Assembly: GCA_963783145.1 (NCBI GenBank)
Contig: CAWAMM010000001.1
Coordinates: 610,050-674,049 of the forward strand
Source: DATGKG01 sp963783145
GTDB taxonomy: Bacteria; Desulfobacterota; Binatia; Binatales; Binataceae
Length of the DNA stretch: 64,000 bases
Direction of reading: 5' to 3'
Shown here: positions 33,453-43,040 of the stretch, one piece after another
Numbering within the stretch: position 1 is the stretch's first letter
Layout of the letters: each line of letters starts with the position of its first letter
Translations under genes and position numbers: made by a program
Notes under the pieces: generated by a model
Told to the model about the DNA's origin: nothing
Seen by the model: only the letters and a program-made list of their open reading frames with translations
Databases searched by the model: none

Positions 33453-34427
33453 CGGAACAAGCAGCCTCGACGGAGAAAAATCGGACCAAGTCGTACAGCA
33501 ATCGCGTCAAAGTCGGTTTCATCGTGGGTCCCACCGGTTCGGGCAAGAGCGCGATCGCGATGATGGTGGCGGAGCGGCTCGGTGCGGAAATCGTCAACGC
33601 GGATTCGCGCCAGCTCTACGCCGGGATGGATATCGGCACCGCGAAACCGTCGCCCGAGGAGCGCCGCCGGGTGCCGCATCATCTTATAGACGTGCGCACA
33701 CCCGACCAGCCGCTGGACGTGGCGGACTTCATTGCGATGGCGCGCGCAGCCATCCTCGACATCGCGCGCCGAGGGCGGCGGGCAATCGTGGTCGGCGGCA
33801 GCGGTTTTTATCTCCGCGCCCTGCGGGGCGGGATTTTCAATGGCCCGTCGGCATCGCCTGAGATACGTGGCGAGCTGGAGCAGGTCGCCGCCGACCGCGG
33901 GATTCCATTTCTGCACGACGAACTGATGAAGATCGATGCACCGTCGGCCTCGCGCATCCAGCGCAATGATTTGTACCGGATTGTGCGCGCGCTCGAGGTT
34001 TATCGCATCACCGGAATCACGATTACGGAGCATCAGGAGCGCCATCGGTTCGCGGAGCGCGAGTTTGATACGCTGACGATCGCGCTGGAGGTTCCGCGCA
34101 AGCTGCTCTACGATGCCATCGATGCGCGTTTCGATGCGATGATCGAGGCAGGCTTCGTCGACGAAGTTCGCCATCTGATCGCCTCCGGCCTTTAATCCCG
34201 AGCAGCCGCCGCTCAACAGCATCGGTTATCGCGAAGTCGCCGCATTCCTGCGCGGTGAGATGACGCTGGCCGATGCCATCGACCTCGCGAAACGCAAGAC
34301 GCGCCAGTTCGCGAAACGTCAAGTCACCTGGTTTCGTAACGAAGACGAGGTCACCTGGATTGACGCGCATCGAGGGGCGGAGCAAGCTCTGATGCGGTTC
34401 GAGAAATTCTTTTCGTTTACGTCTTGA
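33449..34427 (+). pseudogene. miaA: tRNA dimethylallyltransferase MiaA, frameshifted
   Basis: From ATG 33449 the frame has the P-loop IVGPTGSGKSAIAMMVAERL, NADSRQLYAGMDIGTAKP, VPHHLIDVR and VVGGSGFYLRAL. It then runs to RHLIASGL and a TAA at 34193-34195. Dropping one C at 34189-34190 gives GFNPEQPPLNSIGYREVAAFL, TRQFAKRQVTWFRNE and a stop at 34427, the normal C-terminal half. MiaA adds the isopentenyl group to A37 of UNN-reading tRNAs. A single base separates this from a full-length enzyme, so a sequencing slip is plausible. Confidence 0.9.
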
Positions 34428-34436
34428 TAATTCACA

Positions 34437-35318
34437 ATGGCTGCGCGCTCCAGACCAGCAAACCATAAGCACAATGGAAGCTCCGCTGCGCCTGCTGCGT
34501 CGGGTCGCACCGCGATTGAGCGCGTTCGTCTCGCGAGACATCCGTCGCGGCCACAAGCGCTCGACTACGTTGATGGCCTGTTCAAGGAATTCTTCGAGGT
34601 TCACGGCGACCGCCGCTTCGCCGATGACGGCGCGATCGTCGCTGGCCTCGCATATCTGGACAATATTTCGATAGCGGTAGTCGGTGAGCAGCGAGGGCGT
34701 TCGACCGCCGACCGCCTCAAGCGAAATTTTGGCAAACCCCATCCCGAGGGCTATCGGAAGGCCGCGCGCGTTTATGAGCTTGCCGATCGCTTCAGGCTCC
34801 CGCTCATCACCTTTATAGATACGCAGGGCGGCGAGTCGGGGGTGGGAGCGGAGGAGCGTGGTCAGACCGAAGCGATTGCGCACAACCTGGAGCTGATGGC
34901 GCGGCTTGAAGTTCCATCGATCGCGTGTGTGATAGGCGAGGGCGGCTCCGGCGGCGCACTCGCGCTCGGCGTCGCGAATGTGGTGTTGATCCAGGAGAAC
35001 GCGTGCTACTCGGTGATCACGCCCGAAGGATGCGCTGCGATTCTCTGGCGCGAAGCGACTGAAGAAAACGTCGCACGCGCCGCCGAGGCGATGCGGCTAT
35101 CGGCTCCTGACCTGCTGCGGCTCGGCGTCGTCGACGAAATCATTGCCGAGCCCGAAGGCGGCGCCCATACCAATTCCGCTGAAGCGATTGCGGCGGTCGG
35201 CGCCGCGATCGAGCGCCACCTGCATGCTCTCATGAAGCTGAGCCCGAATGAGATCCGCAAGGCGCGCGAGCGCAAGTTTTCCGCGATGGGGTCCGCGTTT
35301 TTGACTTCGTCAATTTGA
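34437..35318 (+). CDS. accA: Acetyl-CoA carboxylase carboxyltransferase subunit alpha
   Basis: 293 residues. The N-terminal coiled segment of longer AccA proteins is replaced by a short basic stretch. The crotonase-like core is complete: RPQALDYVDGLFKEFFEVHGDR, FGKPHPEGYRKAARVYELA, PLITFIDTQGGESGVGAEERGQ, IGEGGSGGALALGVAN and YSVITPEGCAAILWR. With AccD it transfers CO2 from biotin to acetyl-CoA to make malonyl-CoA. It starts nine bases after miaA and six bases precede the alternative pheA start, so it lies in the mutL-miaA-accA-pheA-hisC run. Confidence 0.94.
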   Translation: MAARSRPANHKHNGSSAAPAASGRTAIERVRLARHPSRPQALDYVDGLFKEFFEVHGDRRFADDGAIVAGLAYLDNISIAVVGEQRGRSTADRLKRNFGKPHPEGYRKAARVYELADRFRLPLITFIDTQGGESGVGAEERGQTEAIAHNLELMARLEVPSIACVIGEGGSGGALALGVANVVLIQENACYSVITPEGCAAILWREATEENVARAAEAMRLSAPDLLRLGVVDEIIAEPEGGAHTNSAEAIAAVGAAIERHLHALMKLSPNEIRKARERKFSAMGSAFLTSSI

Positions 35319-35363
35319 ACCGCGTTGAAAAGCGCGCCTCAATCAGTTAGCCATTCCCACGCG

Positions 35364-36545
35364 ATGCCGTCGAAACCCAATCGAAAGACCGCCGCTTCGC
35401 ACAAGAAGCCCGAGCGCGTCGATGTCACGCCTCTCTTCAGGGAGGAATCGAAGCCTGCGTGGAAGCCCGATTCGATCGAAGCGCATCGGGTGCGGATGGA
35501 TCGCATCAACTTCGAAATCCTGAAGCTGCTGTCCGAGCGCGCCTCGCATGCCAACGAGATCGGGCGCATCAAGCACAACAGCGGAACGCCCGTGTACTTG
35601 CCGGCGCGCGAGCGCGAGGTGATTGAGGCGATGGTGGCGGCGAATCCGGGGCCGCTTTCCTCGGAACACATCGCGCGCATCTATGGCGAAATCATTTCCG
35701 CGTGCCGCGCACTCGAACACGTGCCGCGGGTGGCCTACCTCGGGCCGGAGCATACCTATTCGCATGAGGCGGCGCGTGGCGTATTCGGCGCCAGCGTCGA
35801 GTTCGCACCGCAGGCTTCGTTCGCCGGGGTTTTTCAGGAGGTGCAGAACGGACGCGCCGATTTCGGCGTGGTGCCGATTGAAAATTCCACCGAGGGTCAG
35901 GTCAAGGAAGTGCTCGACCTGCTCATCGATACGCCGCTGGTGATCATCAGCGAGATCCTGCAGCCGGTGCGCCATGCGCTGATGTCGCTTGATGGTGATC
36001 CTTCGAAGGTGCGGCGCATCGTGTCGCATCAGCAGTCGCTGGGACAATGCCGCGGTTACATCAGCAGCAACTTCGCCGATCGCGAGCTGGAAGCGGTCGC
36101 CTCCAATGCGCTCGCGGCGCAGCGCGCGGCTCAAGACGCGTTGCTGGGCGCGATCGCATCACGAGCCGCCGCCGAAGCATACGGCCTGAAAGTCATTGCC
36201 GAGAATATCCAGGACCTGGCGCAGAATACGACGCGCTTCCTCGTGATCGGGACCCGCGCGGTGCCGAAGAGCGGGCGTGATAAGACCACGATACTATTTG
36301 CGGTGCCGGACAAAGTGGGCGCGCTCAACACCGCGCTGAACATGTTCGCCAAAAACAGGATCAACATTTCCAAGATCGAGTCGCGTCCATTGCGCGGGCG
36401 CTCATGGGAATATCTCTTCTTCGTCGATCTGGAGGGTCATCGGGACGATCCGCGGGTGAAGCGCGCACTCGAGGCGCTCAAGGATCGAACCCTTTTTTTG
36501 AAGGTGGCCGGATCGTATCCTGAGGCGAGGTCGGCCGCCGCTTAA
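35364..36545 (+). CDS. pheA: Chorismate mutase/prephenate dehydratase (P-protein)
   Basis: 393 residues from ATG 35364; an in-frame TTG at 35325 would add 13. A chorismate mutase domain (RMDRINFEILKLLSERASHAN, PAREREVIEAM) is followed by the dehydratase (RVAYLGPEHTYSHEAARG, FGVVPIENSTEGQV, IVSHQQSLGQCRGYI, ENIQDLAQNTTRFLVIG). A C-terminal ACT domain follows (ILFAVPDKVGALNTALNMF, NISKIESRP). The N-terminal 40 residues are basic and unusual. It makes phenylpyruvate for phenylalanine; the ESRP segment of the ACT domain senses Phe. Upstream of hisC, which can act as the aromatic aminotransferase. Confidence 0.95.
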   Translation: MPSKPNRKTAASHKKPERVDVTPLFREESKPAWKPDSIEAHRVRMDRINFEILKLLSERASHANEIGRIKHNSGTPVYLPAREREVIEAMVAANPGPLSSEHIARIYGEIISACRALEHVPRVAYLGPEHTYSHEAARGVFGASVEFAPQASFAGVFQEVQNGRADFGVVPIENSTEGQVKEVLDLLIDTPLVIISEILQPVRHALMSLDGDPSKVRRIVSHQQSLGQCRGYISSNFADRELEAVASNALAAQRAAQDALLGAIASRAAAEAYGLKVIAENIQDLAQNTTRFLVIGTRAVPKSGRDKTTILFAVPDKVGALNTALNMFAKNRINISKIESRPLRGRSWEYLFFVDLEGHRDDPRVKRALEALKDRTLFLKVAGSYPEARSAAA

Positions 36546-36563
36546 GGCGGCTGTTTTCGCGAA

Positions 36564-37658
36564 TTGGTTAACCCACAAGATTTGGTCCTGCCCGCGGTCG
36601 CGGCAATTCAGCCGTACGAACCGGGAAAACCCACCGAAGAGCTGGAGCGCGAACTCGGTATCCAGGAATCGGTCAAGCTCGCCTCCAATGAGAATCCGAT
36701 CGGACCGTCACCGAAGGCGGTGCAGGCGATTCGCGCCGCGCTTTCCGAGCTGAATCGCTATCCCGACGGGGGCAGCTTCACGCTATGCAGCAAGATTGCG
36801 GCGCGGCACAAGGTCAAACCCGAGCAGGTCTTCATGGGCTCGGGCTCGTGCGAGATCATCAACCTGCTCGCTTTCCTGTTTTTGCGCCCCGGTCTAAATG
36901 CAATTTCATCGGAGCATGCGTTCGCGATTTATCCGCTCGCGACCGCTTCGACCGGCGCCTCGTATAAATCGGTGCCGATGCGCGACGAATTCGAATTCGA
37001 TCTCGATGCGATCGCCGCGGCGGTCGACGACAACACGCGCATCATCTACCTGGGCAATCCCAACAATCCGACCGGCACGATCTATCGCCGCGCCGAATGG
37101 AAGCGCTTCCTCGCCAGGGTGCCGCAGCGGGTCGTGATCGTCGCCGATGAGGCCTACTTCGAGTTCGTGCGCGACGCCGAGTACCCCGACTCGATGCAGG
37201 ATCACGACGGCACGCGCCTCATCATCACGCTGCGCACTTTCTCGAAGATCTTTGGGTTAGCGGGACTTCGAGTTGGATACGGCGTGGCGCGGCCCGACAT
37301 CATCACGTTGCTCAACAAGGTCCGTCAGCCGTTCAACATCACCACGCTCGCGCAGGTCGCGGTGGCGGCGGGGATGGACGATATCGATCACGTAAACGCG
37401 ACGTTGCGGGTCAATCGCGAGGGGATGGAATATCTCGAGCGCGAGTTCGCGCGGCTCAAGATCGGATACGTGCCGAGCCAGGCGAATTTTATCCTCGCTG
37501 AAGTCGGCGACGAACGCGCGGTCTTCGACAAGCTGCTGCATCTCGGAGTCATCGTGCGCCCGATGCATGGTTACGGCTTTCCGCGCCACGTGCGCATCAG
37601 TGTCGGCTTGCCGGAGGAGAATCGGCGCCTGATCGAGGCGCTCGAGAAAGTGTTATGA
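36564..37658 (+). CDS. hisC: Histidinol-phosphate aminotransferase
   Basis: 364 residues from a TTG, 18 bases after pheA. KLASNENPIGPSPKAVQAI, FMGSGSCEII, YLGNPNNPTGT, IVADEAYFEFV and RTFSKIFGLAGLRVGYG (PLP Lys in TFSK) define a class-I/II fold HisC. PMHGYGFPRHVRISVGLPEEN is the substrate phosphate-binding end. HisC-type enzymes also transaminate phenylpyruvate. The pheA neighbour suggests that use here, though histidine synthesis is equally possible. Confidence 0.93.
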   Translation: MVNPQDLVLPAVAAIQPYEPGKPTEELERELGIQESVKLASNENPIGPSPKAVQAIRAALSELNRYPDGGSFTLCSKIAARHKVKPEQVFMGSGSCEIINLLAFLFLRPGLNAISSEHAFAIYPLATASTGASYKSVPMRDEFEFDLDAIAAAVDDNTRIIYLGNPNNPTGTIYRRAEWKRFLARVPQRVVIVADEAYFEFVRDAEYPDSMQDHDGTRLIITLRTFSKIFGLAGLRVGYGVARPDIITLLNKVRQPFNITTLAQVAVAAGMDDIDHVNATLRVNREGMEYLEREFARLKIGYVPSQANFILAEVGDERAVFDKLLHLGVIVRPMHGYGFPRHVRISVGLPEENRRLIEALEKVL

Positions 37659-38034
37659 GATTTCGTGTTCGCCAGACTCGCGGTTTCCGTCGCGTCTTGA
37701 TCTGAGGCGCGACACTCGCGACATTGGTTTTGCCCGCGCGCTTAAGGCGAGCGACCTCCATCTGCCCGTCACGGGGTTTGTCAACGAGCTGCTCAGCTTT
37801 CCGAACGAACTTTCAGGGCCCGGCGTCTTGCCTCGCAGATGCGAAGTCATCGCGCGATAGAGCGCCTGCTCAGCGAGCCCGTCGGAACGAATGCTGAAAT
37901 CATGCCAGCATCATCACACCCTGGTTCCTGCTTAGATGCGAGTTGCAAAGTTGCCTACCTCGCCGATGCTGTAATCCTTGTGACGCAAAGGCAGCCCCGG
38001 CGAGTATCGTTAGGCGTTAGCGGAAGGGAGCGCA
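37659..38034. other. Intergenic stretch after hisC
   Basis: About 375 bases with no convincing gene. Short frames on both strands are mutually overlapping. A minus-strand frame ending near 37653 has faint Phd-like composition but no conserved motif. GGAAGGGAG at the right end is the ribosome-binding site of the next gene. Confidence 0.4.
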
Positions 38035-38505
38035 ATGGAAATGAATCGTTGGGCAATTGTGACGACTACCTGGTTCACTGCGGCGTTGCTTGCGAGTTTC
38101 GGCTGCGCCGCCGCAAACGCGCAGGTCGCGTGTCCGCTAAACATTAAGGTCGAGCAGAAAGCCGTCGCGCCCAGTGAGTGGAGCGTCGATTACTCGAAGA
38201 ATGCTGCCGCACTTTCGTCGGTGACGATTTTCGATGGACCTCCCCAAGAACAAGCTTCATTGAAATACGATGACGAACGCACCACCACGGACCAGATCAT
38301 CCAGACCTGGGATTTGCCGGCGAGCGATCGCGGCTATTGGATTGAATGCGGCTACACCAACACGTGGGCATTGCTTCGCCGCAAGCTCTCCAACGAGATG
38401 CGCGCGTGTAAGGTGGTCCTCGAAAAGGGCGTGACCTTCGGCGACGGCGGCGCCATCGTCAAGCGCGCAGAATGCAGCGTGGGTTCGCGAAAGCCGACCC
38501 ACTAA
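38035..38505 (+). CDS. STY0301-like exported protein
   Basis: 156 residues, ATG with GGAAGGGAG upstream. The signal peptide (TTTWFTAALLASFGCAAANA) is followed by CPLNIKVEQKAVAPSEW, SVTIFDGPPQEQASLKYDD, TWDLPASDRGYWIECGYTNTW and ACKV...AECSV. This matches my recollection of the STY0301 family, small periplasmic proteins with four Cys in two likely disulfides. Function unknown. It converges on the sedolisin gene. Confidence 0.65.
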   Translation: MEMNRWAIVTTTWFTAALLASFGCAAANAQVACPLNIKVEQKAVAPSEWSVDYSKNAAALSSVTIFDGPPQEQASLKYDDERTTTDQIIQTWDLPASDRGYWIECGYTNTWALLRRKLSNEMRACKVVLEKGVTFGDGGAIVKRAECSVGSRKPTH

Positions 38506-38525
38506 GTCGCTCGTTGTTGGCGGTA

Positions 38526-41459
38526 CTACATTCCAACCCCTGTCAGCGGGATGATTACGGTCGGATTCTTCGGATCGTTAGTCGTTATCTGAAGTTGGCC
38601 GCTGGCCGGGCCCGTCTGTGTAGGAATGATCGAGACGGGCAATTGGAGGGTGCCACCCTGCGCAATCACCACGGTGCCGGGTGAGTAAACCGCAAAGGGC
38701 GAATTAGGCGCCGCGATGTTAATGGAGAGCAACGCGCCGCCGTAGCCATTATGGATCAGCACCACCTGAATCGAGATACGTCCGACGCTGACGGTGCTGA
38801 AGTTCAGCGCCAGGGGTGAGATCGATACGCTCGCGATCGGGGTCGGGGTTGGGAAAGGTGTCGCGGTTGCGGTCGCAGTTCGCGTAGGCATGGGAGCTGC
38901 GGTCGGCGTTGCGGTCGGGGTTGGGACCAGAATGCCGATGCCCGTCATCGCAACCAGCACGTTCGGATGATTCGGGTCGTTAGTCGTGAGCTGTAGTTGC
39001 GCGCTGGCTGCCCCCGCCTGAGTCGGGATAAAGGACACCGGAATTTGTAACGCTGCGCCTGGCGCAACCTTATAGCTACCCGGTGAGTACACGGCAAACG
39101 GCGAATTGAGCGCGCCGATGTTAACCGAAAGCATCGCGGCGCCGTAGGCATTGTGAATCTGCAATACCAGGATCGTCATCTTCCCAATCGCGGTCGATGA
39201 CCCGAAATTCAAGGCGGTGGGCGATACCGTCACACTCGCGATCGCGGTCGCCGTGGCTGTCGGAGTCGGCGTCACCGTTCGAGTCCGGGTCGAGGTTGCG
39301 GTTGCGGTCTGCGTGGCGGTTCGGGTCGCGGTCGGCGTCGCGGTTTTGGTCGGAGTAATGGTGGGAGTTACCGTACGAGTGGCCGTGGCGGTCGGAGTCA
39401 TGGTGCGAGTGGCCGTAGTGGTCGGCGTCGCGGTTTTGGTCGGAGTAATGGTGGGAGTTACCGTACGAGTGGCCGTGGCGGTCGGAGTCATGGTGCGGGT
39501 CGCCGTAGAGGTGGGCGTTGCGGTTTTGGTCGGGGTAATCGTGGGAGTCGCGGTACGGGTGGCCGTCGGGGTCGGAGTTATGGTGCGGGTCGCCGTAATG
39601 GTCGGCGTCGCGGTCCTGGTCGGGGATACCGTAAGCGTCGGGGTCGCGGTTGCAGTCCTGCTTGCGATCGCGGTGGGTGATGCGGTCTTGGTTGGTGTCG
39701 CCGAGGGAGTGGGTGACGATGACGGCGCGAGGAAGTTCTTCACCGCACCCGCGAAGACGTTGAAGTCGATAGTGCCCCATCCGCTGGCTTGATCGAAACC
39801 AGGTCCCGCGTTGAAGCCGATCACACCATTGAAGTTGTTGTTACCGATTGTAATGTCATGAAATCCCGCGGTGCTGTATTTCGTATTCGCCAGCGGATAA
39901 ATGATTCGGTTGAAGTTTCCCAGTCGTGAGTTTCCGGTCAGTTGCCCTATCACGGTCACGAATCCGGCCCAGACCGGCGCCGACAAACTGGTGCCGCCGA
40001 TGCAGCATTCCACCTGCGCGACGCCATTCACGTCGTCGGCGAAAAAGACCCCTGGATAATTCGGGCTCGCGATGAGACTGATATCAGGAACATCGCGCAT
40101 TCCGTCGTTGGGAACGCCTGAGCCAACCTGGTAGCCAGGTTTCGTAAAGACTTGGCTGAGGCCGCCACCGGTCGCGCCGCTGCCATCGTTCCAAACCTGT
40201 TCAGTTGCATATCCCACATCGTTGCCACCCGAGTAGGTCGGACTGAATTGCGTCCCGCCCACCGAGGTGACGTTGGGATCGGCCGACATTTCACTAACTG
40301 ATCGGGTGCTGTTGACGACGCACTCGGTGCCGCTGGAGTTGAGGCCAATCCCGGCGGCGCCCTGATCGCCTGCGGAAACGAAGACGCTCTGCCCCTGCAC
40401 CGCGGCTTGCTGGAAGATGGGATCCATAGTTTCGGTCATGAACGACGACGACACGCCGCAGAAGCCATAGCTGATACTGATGACGCCGCATGCGTTAGCA
40501 TTCACGGCCGCTGCGATATCGCTCACCAGATCGTTGCCGAGATAAAAATTTGTCGAGGCTCCCGGCGCCGCCGCATGCGACCATTGCAGGTCGAGCTCAG
40601 ATTCGGCATCGTCGCCGTTGATACCGGGGTTGGAGCCCGATAGAACCCGCGTGTAGTTTATCGCGGGCAGCCCAAACTGATTGGCGAAGGTCGTCATGGT
40701 GGAATCGAGGAAGTCTGAGACACCGACGATCGCGATACAGCTTCCGGTGCCGTCTCTTCCGGTGCCGACGGTCTCGTCATAAAAGGTGTGCAAATCGCTC
40801 GGGCCGAATGCCTGCGCGCCGTTGACGATCGCATCGGGCATCGCGGACAGTGAATCGGTTTGGCGGTTCATCGCCACCGCGTGGACCATATTGTCCATGC
40901 CCAGCACCGATGCGACCACGGCGGCGAATCGTTTCGGGATCAGCGGGTCGGTGGTGTTCGCGTAAACGCTCCCATCGCCGAACGTTGCGATTCTGACCGC
41001 GAACGCGCTCTGCACCACCGCGACCGGAGCCGAAAACGCGAGCGCATTGCCCTCGCGCCCCGTCACCGCGAATCCTTCGTGTGCAAGCCAACTCGCAACC
41101 GCGTTTATTTCCGACGGCGAGGGACCGAAGCGCTTCAGGAATTCGTCGCTGCTCAACCATTGGTGATAATTCGATGAAGCCGGATTCTGTTGCTCCGCGA
41201 GGAGCCTGGCCAGCGCTGTCCTGTGGCGCAAGGCGAAGCGAATTTGCATTTGCAGGATCGCGCTCGAGTCCGCCTCGCCGAGTTGACGGAAGGTCTCAAC
41301 CTCGGCCGGATGATTGCCCGCTAGAAGCGCGCCGTCGTCAGCATGCCCCAGGCCCGCAAAGTAAAGCACCCCACCAAGGCCAACTGCGCACGACAATACA
41401 GCAAGCGCGAGCATCACTGTAACGGCATGGGACCGACGGATCTTGATTGGCGCATTCAT
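38526..41459 (-). CDS. Sedolisin (S53) protease with Thr-Pro repeats and ASH-like domains
   Basis: About 977 residues from ATG 41459; an upstream GTG/ATG frame to 41555 is less likely. A hydrophobic signal/anchor precedes a pro-kumamolisin prodomain (NYHQWLSSDEFLKRFGPS). In the catalytic domain, DDAESELDLQWSHAAAPGA carries the Glu and Asp, and GGTSLSAPVWAGF (about residue 488) the Ser, of the S53 triad. SYGFCGVSSS and SAGDQGAAG fit the fold. Next comes about 180 residues of Thr-Pro-Thr repeats encoded by a 90-bp tandem repeat. Two similar ASPM/Hydin-like (choice-of-anchor D) beta domains end the protein (VSPTALNFGSST and VSISPLALNFSTV). It is likely a secreted acid protease on a long flexible stalk. 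Confidence 0.88.
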   Translation of the reverse strand: MNAPIKIRRSHAVTVMLALAVLSCAVGLGGVLYFAGLGHADDGALLAGNHPAEVETFRQLGEADSSAILQMQIRFALRHRTALARLLAEQQNPASSNYHQWLSSDEFLKRFGPSPSEINAVASWLAHEGFAVTGREGNALAFSAPVAVVQSAFAVRIATFGDGSVYANTTDPLIPKRFAAVVASVLGMDNMVHAVAMNRQTDSLSAMPDAIVNGAQAFGPSDLHTFYDETVGTGRDGTGSCIAIVGVSDFLDSTMTTFANQFGLPAINYTRVLSGSNPGINGDDAESELDLQWSHAAAPGASTNFYLGNDLVSDIAAAVNANACGVISISYGFCGVSSSFMTETMDPIFQQAAVQGQSVFVSAGDQGAAGIGLNSSGTECVVNSTRSVSEMSADPNVTSVGGTQFSPTYSGGNDVGYATEQVWNDGSGATGGGLSQVFTKPGYQVGSGVPNDGMRDVPDISLIASPNYPGVFFADDVNGVAQVECCIGGTSLSAPVWAGFVTVIGQLTGNSRLGNFNRIIYPLANTKYSTAGFHDITIGNNNFNGVIGFNAGPGFDQASGWGTIDFNVFAGAVKNFLAPSSSPTPSATPTKTASPTAIASRTATATPTLTVSPTRTATPTITATRTITPTPTATRTATPTITPTKTATPTSTATRTMTPTATATRTVTPTITPTKTATPTTTATRTMTPTATATRTVTPTITPTKTATPTATRTATQTATATSTRTRTVTPTPTATATAIASVTVSPTALNFGSSTAIGKMTILVLQIHNAYGAAMLSVNIGALNSPFAVYSPGSYKVAPGAALQIPVSFIPTQAGAASAQLQLTTNDPNHPNVLVAMTGIGILVPTPTATPTAAPMPTRTATATATPFPTPTPIASVSISPLALNFSTVSVGRISIQVVLIHNGYGGALLSINIAAPNSPFAVYSPGTVVIAQGGTLQLPVSIIPTQTGPASGQLQITTNDPKNPTVIIPLTGVGM
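39340..39609 (-). repeat. 90-bp tandem repeat (three copies) in the sedolisin gene
   Basis: Units begin at 39340, 39430 and 39520 with GCGGTTTTGGTCGG. The first two are nearly the same base for base; the third has diverged. Each encodes 30 residues of the Thr-Pro-Thr-Ala/Arg type. Shorter degenerate repeats continue on both sides. This is coding, not CRISPR. Confidence 0.85.
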
Positions 41460-41634
41460 AGTGAGAGGTAACACGCAAAACGAGCACCACGCAGAACCTT
41501 GCGTGTTTGATACAGATCGAGGTTTTCGCCGCCGATACTTGTCTCGAATTGCCACGATGCTGATTCGCAGGCTGTCGCAAAATGTTACAAGCTGTCTCGC
41601 AGGCCGGTAGTCAGTGTAGGGATTTACTACATCG

Positions 41635-41646
41635 AGAACACGTTCT
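41635..41646. promoter_or_regulatory. Inverted repeat, candidate operator of the TetR regulator
   Basis: AGAAC-AC-GTTCT is a perfect 5-bp inverted repeat about 90 bases before the P450 promoter region. It contains the AACnnGTT core known for KstR-type operators. The adjacent TetR gene has a KstR-like recognition domain. Binding is inferred, not shown. Confidence 0.5.
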
Positions 41647-41732
41647 TAGACCGCGAGACTTCCGCCTTCGGCGACGTTCCGTGATTAAGAATGTAATTGC
41701 TTAAGGATCGACACAATTCGATAGAAAAAAGA

Positions 41733-41761
41733 TTGACTTTCGCGGTAGGATATCTCATAAA
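41733..41761 (+). promoter_or_regulatory. Sigma70-type promoter of the P450 operon
   Basis: TTGACT and CATAAA are separated by 17 bases. They lie 35 bases upstream of the P450 GTG start, whose GAAGGAG is at 41781-41787. Confidence 0.55.
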
Positions 41762-41795
41762 TAGAACTGATTCTAGTTTTGAAGGAGATCGCCTA

Positions 41796-43037
41796 GTGGA
41801 CCTTTCTCAGATCAATCTGCTCGATCCGGATCGTTTCGTTGAAGGCGTGCCACACGAATGGTTTACATACCTGCGCCATCATGCGCCGGTTTACCGACAT
41901 CCAGAGCCGAACGGTGGTCCGGGCTTCTGGGTCATCACTCGTTACGACGATGTTGTCGCGATTAATCGTGATGGCCAGACCTTCTCCTCAGAGCAGGCGC
42001 GCGGCGGAGTCGTGGTGATGGAAGATGCCGCCGCGGCCCAGGATCTCACCGCGCAAGGCCGCATGATGCTCACCATGGACGCGCCGGATCACACGCGCTA
42101 TCGTGCGCTGGTCAACCGAGGCTTCACGCCACGCATGATCAACATGCTGCACGCGCCGATTCGCGCGATGGTGACCGGGATCATCGATCGCGCGCTGGAG
42201 AAAGGGGAGTGCGATTTCGTAACCGATATCGCATCTGAGCTTCCATTGCAGGTGATCGCGCAACTGCTCGGGGTTCCGTTCGAGGATCGCCATAAGCTGT
42301 TCGAATGGAGCAATCGTCTGATCGGTGGCGACGATCCCGAGTACGCGGTTAGCCGGGAGGTCGCGATGCAAGCCGGGTTCGAGATGTACATGTACTCCAA
42401 CGAACTGGCGAAACAGCGCCGCACTCATCCGCGCGACGATATCGTCACTGCGTTGCTCAACGCCGATATCAAGGGCGACCAGCTTTCTGAGGCGGACTTC
42501 AACGTGTTTTTTCTGCTCCTCGCAGTGGCCGGCAACGAGACCACGCGCAACGCGCTCTCACATGGGATGCAGGCGCTAATCGATAACCCGGACCAGTTCC
42601 GGATGCTGGTGGAAAATCGCGCGCTGGTGCCCTCAGCCACCGAGGAAATCCTCCGCTGGGCGTCGCCCGTGATGTATTTTCGTCGCAACGTGACGCGCGA
42701 TACCGAAGTGCGCGGCCAGAAAATCAAGGCCGGCGACAAAGTCAGCATCTGGTATATTTCGGCCAATCGCGATGAAAGTGTCTTCGAGAACCCGTTCTCA
42801 TTCGATATCCGACGCTCTCCGAATGAGCACATCGCATTCGGCGGCGGCGGCCCGCACTTCTGTCTCGGCGCCAATCTGGCCCGCATGGAAATGAACCTCA
42901 TGTTTGATGAATTGGTGCGCCGCGTTGATTCCGTCGAGAGGATCGGCGAGGTCAAGCGGCTGCGATCCACCTTCGTCAATGGGATCAAGCACCTGCCGGT
43001 GCGGCTGACCCCGGCAGCGCAGCACGTCGGGGCCTGA
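41796..43037 (+). CDS. Cytochrome P450 (CYP125/124/142-like)
   Basis: 413 residues from GTG 41796, chosen for GAAGGAG at good spacing; the frame is open further upstream. MLTMDAPDHTRYRALVNRGFTPRMI, the I-helix AGNETTRNALSHGM, the ExxR in EEILRW and the heme loop HIAFGGGGPHFCLGANLARME (Cys356) are complete. Sequence around the B-C region and heme resembles actinobacterial steroid or fatty-acid omega-hydroxylases. It needs a ferredoxin, none nearby. It forms an operon with the TetR and RluA genes: three bases to the next ATG. Confidence 0.92.
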   Translation: MDLSQINLLDPDRFVEGVPHEWFTYLRHHAPVYRHPEPNGGPGFWVITRYDDVVAINRDGQTFSSEQARGGVVVMEDAAAAQDLTAQGRMMLTMDAPDHTRYRALVNRGFTPRMINMLHAPIRAMVTGIIDRALEKGECDFVTDIASELPLQVIAQLLGVPFEDRHKLFEWSNRLIGGDDPEYAVSREVAMQAGFEMYMYSNELAKQRRTHPRDDIVTALLNADIKGDQLSEADFNVFFLLLAVAGNETTRNALSHGMQALIDNPDQFRMLVENRALVPSATEEILRWASPVMYFRRNVTRDTEVRGQKIKAGDKVSIWYISANRDESVFENPFSFDIRRSPNEHIAFGGGGPHFCLGANLARMEMNLMFDELVRRVDSVERIGEVKRLRSTFVNGIKHLPVRLTPAAQHVGA

Positions 43038-43040
43038 GTG

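Noticed and set aside
37653..37850. Phd-like antitoxin frame after hisC
   Set aside because: Composition is faintly similar but the conserved Phd motif and a toxin partner are missing.
39340..39609. Possible CRISPR-like array
   Set aside because: The units are 90-bp head-to-tail repeats without spacers, in frame within a protein gene.
39217..39792. Long plus-strand frame of Val/Gly/Thr repeats
   Set aside because: It is the complement of the Thr-Pro repeat region of the sedolisin gene and has no start signal or domain.
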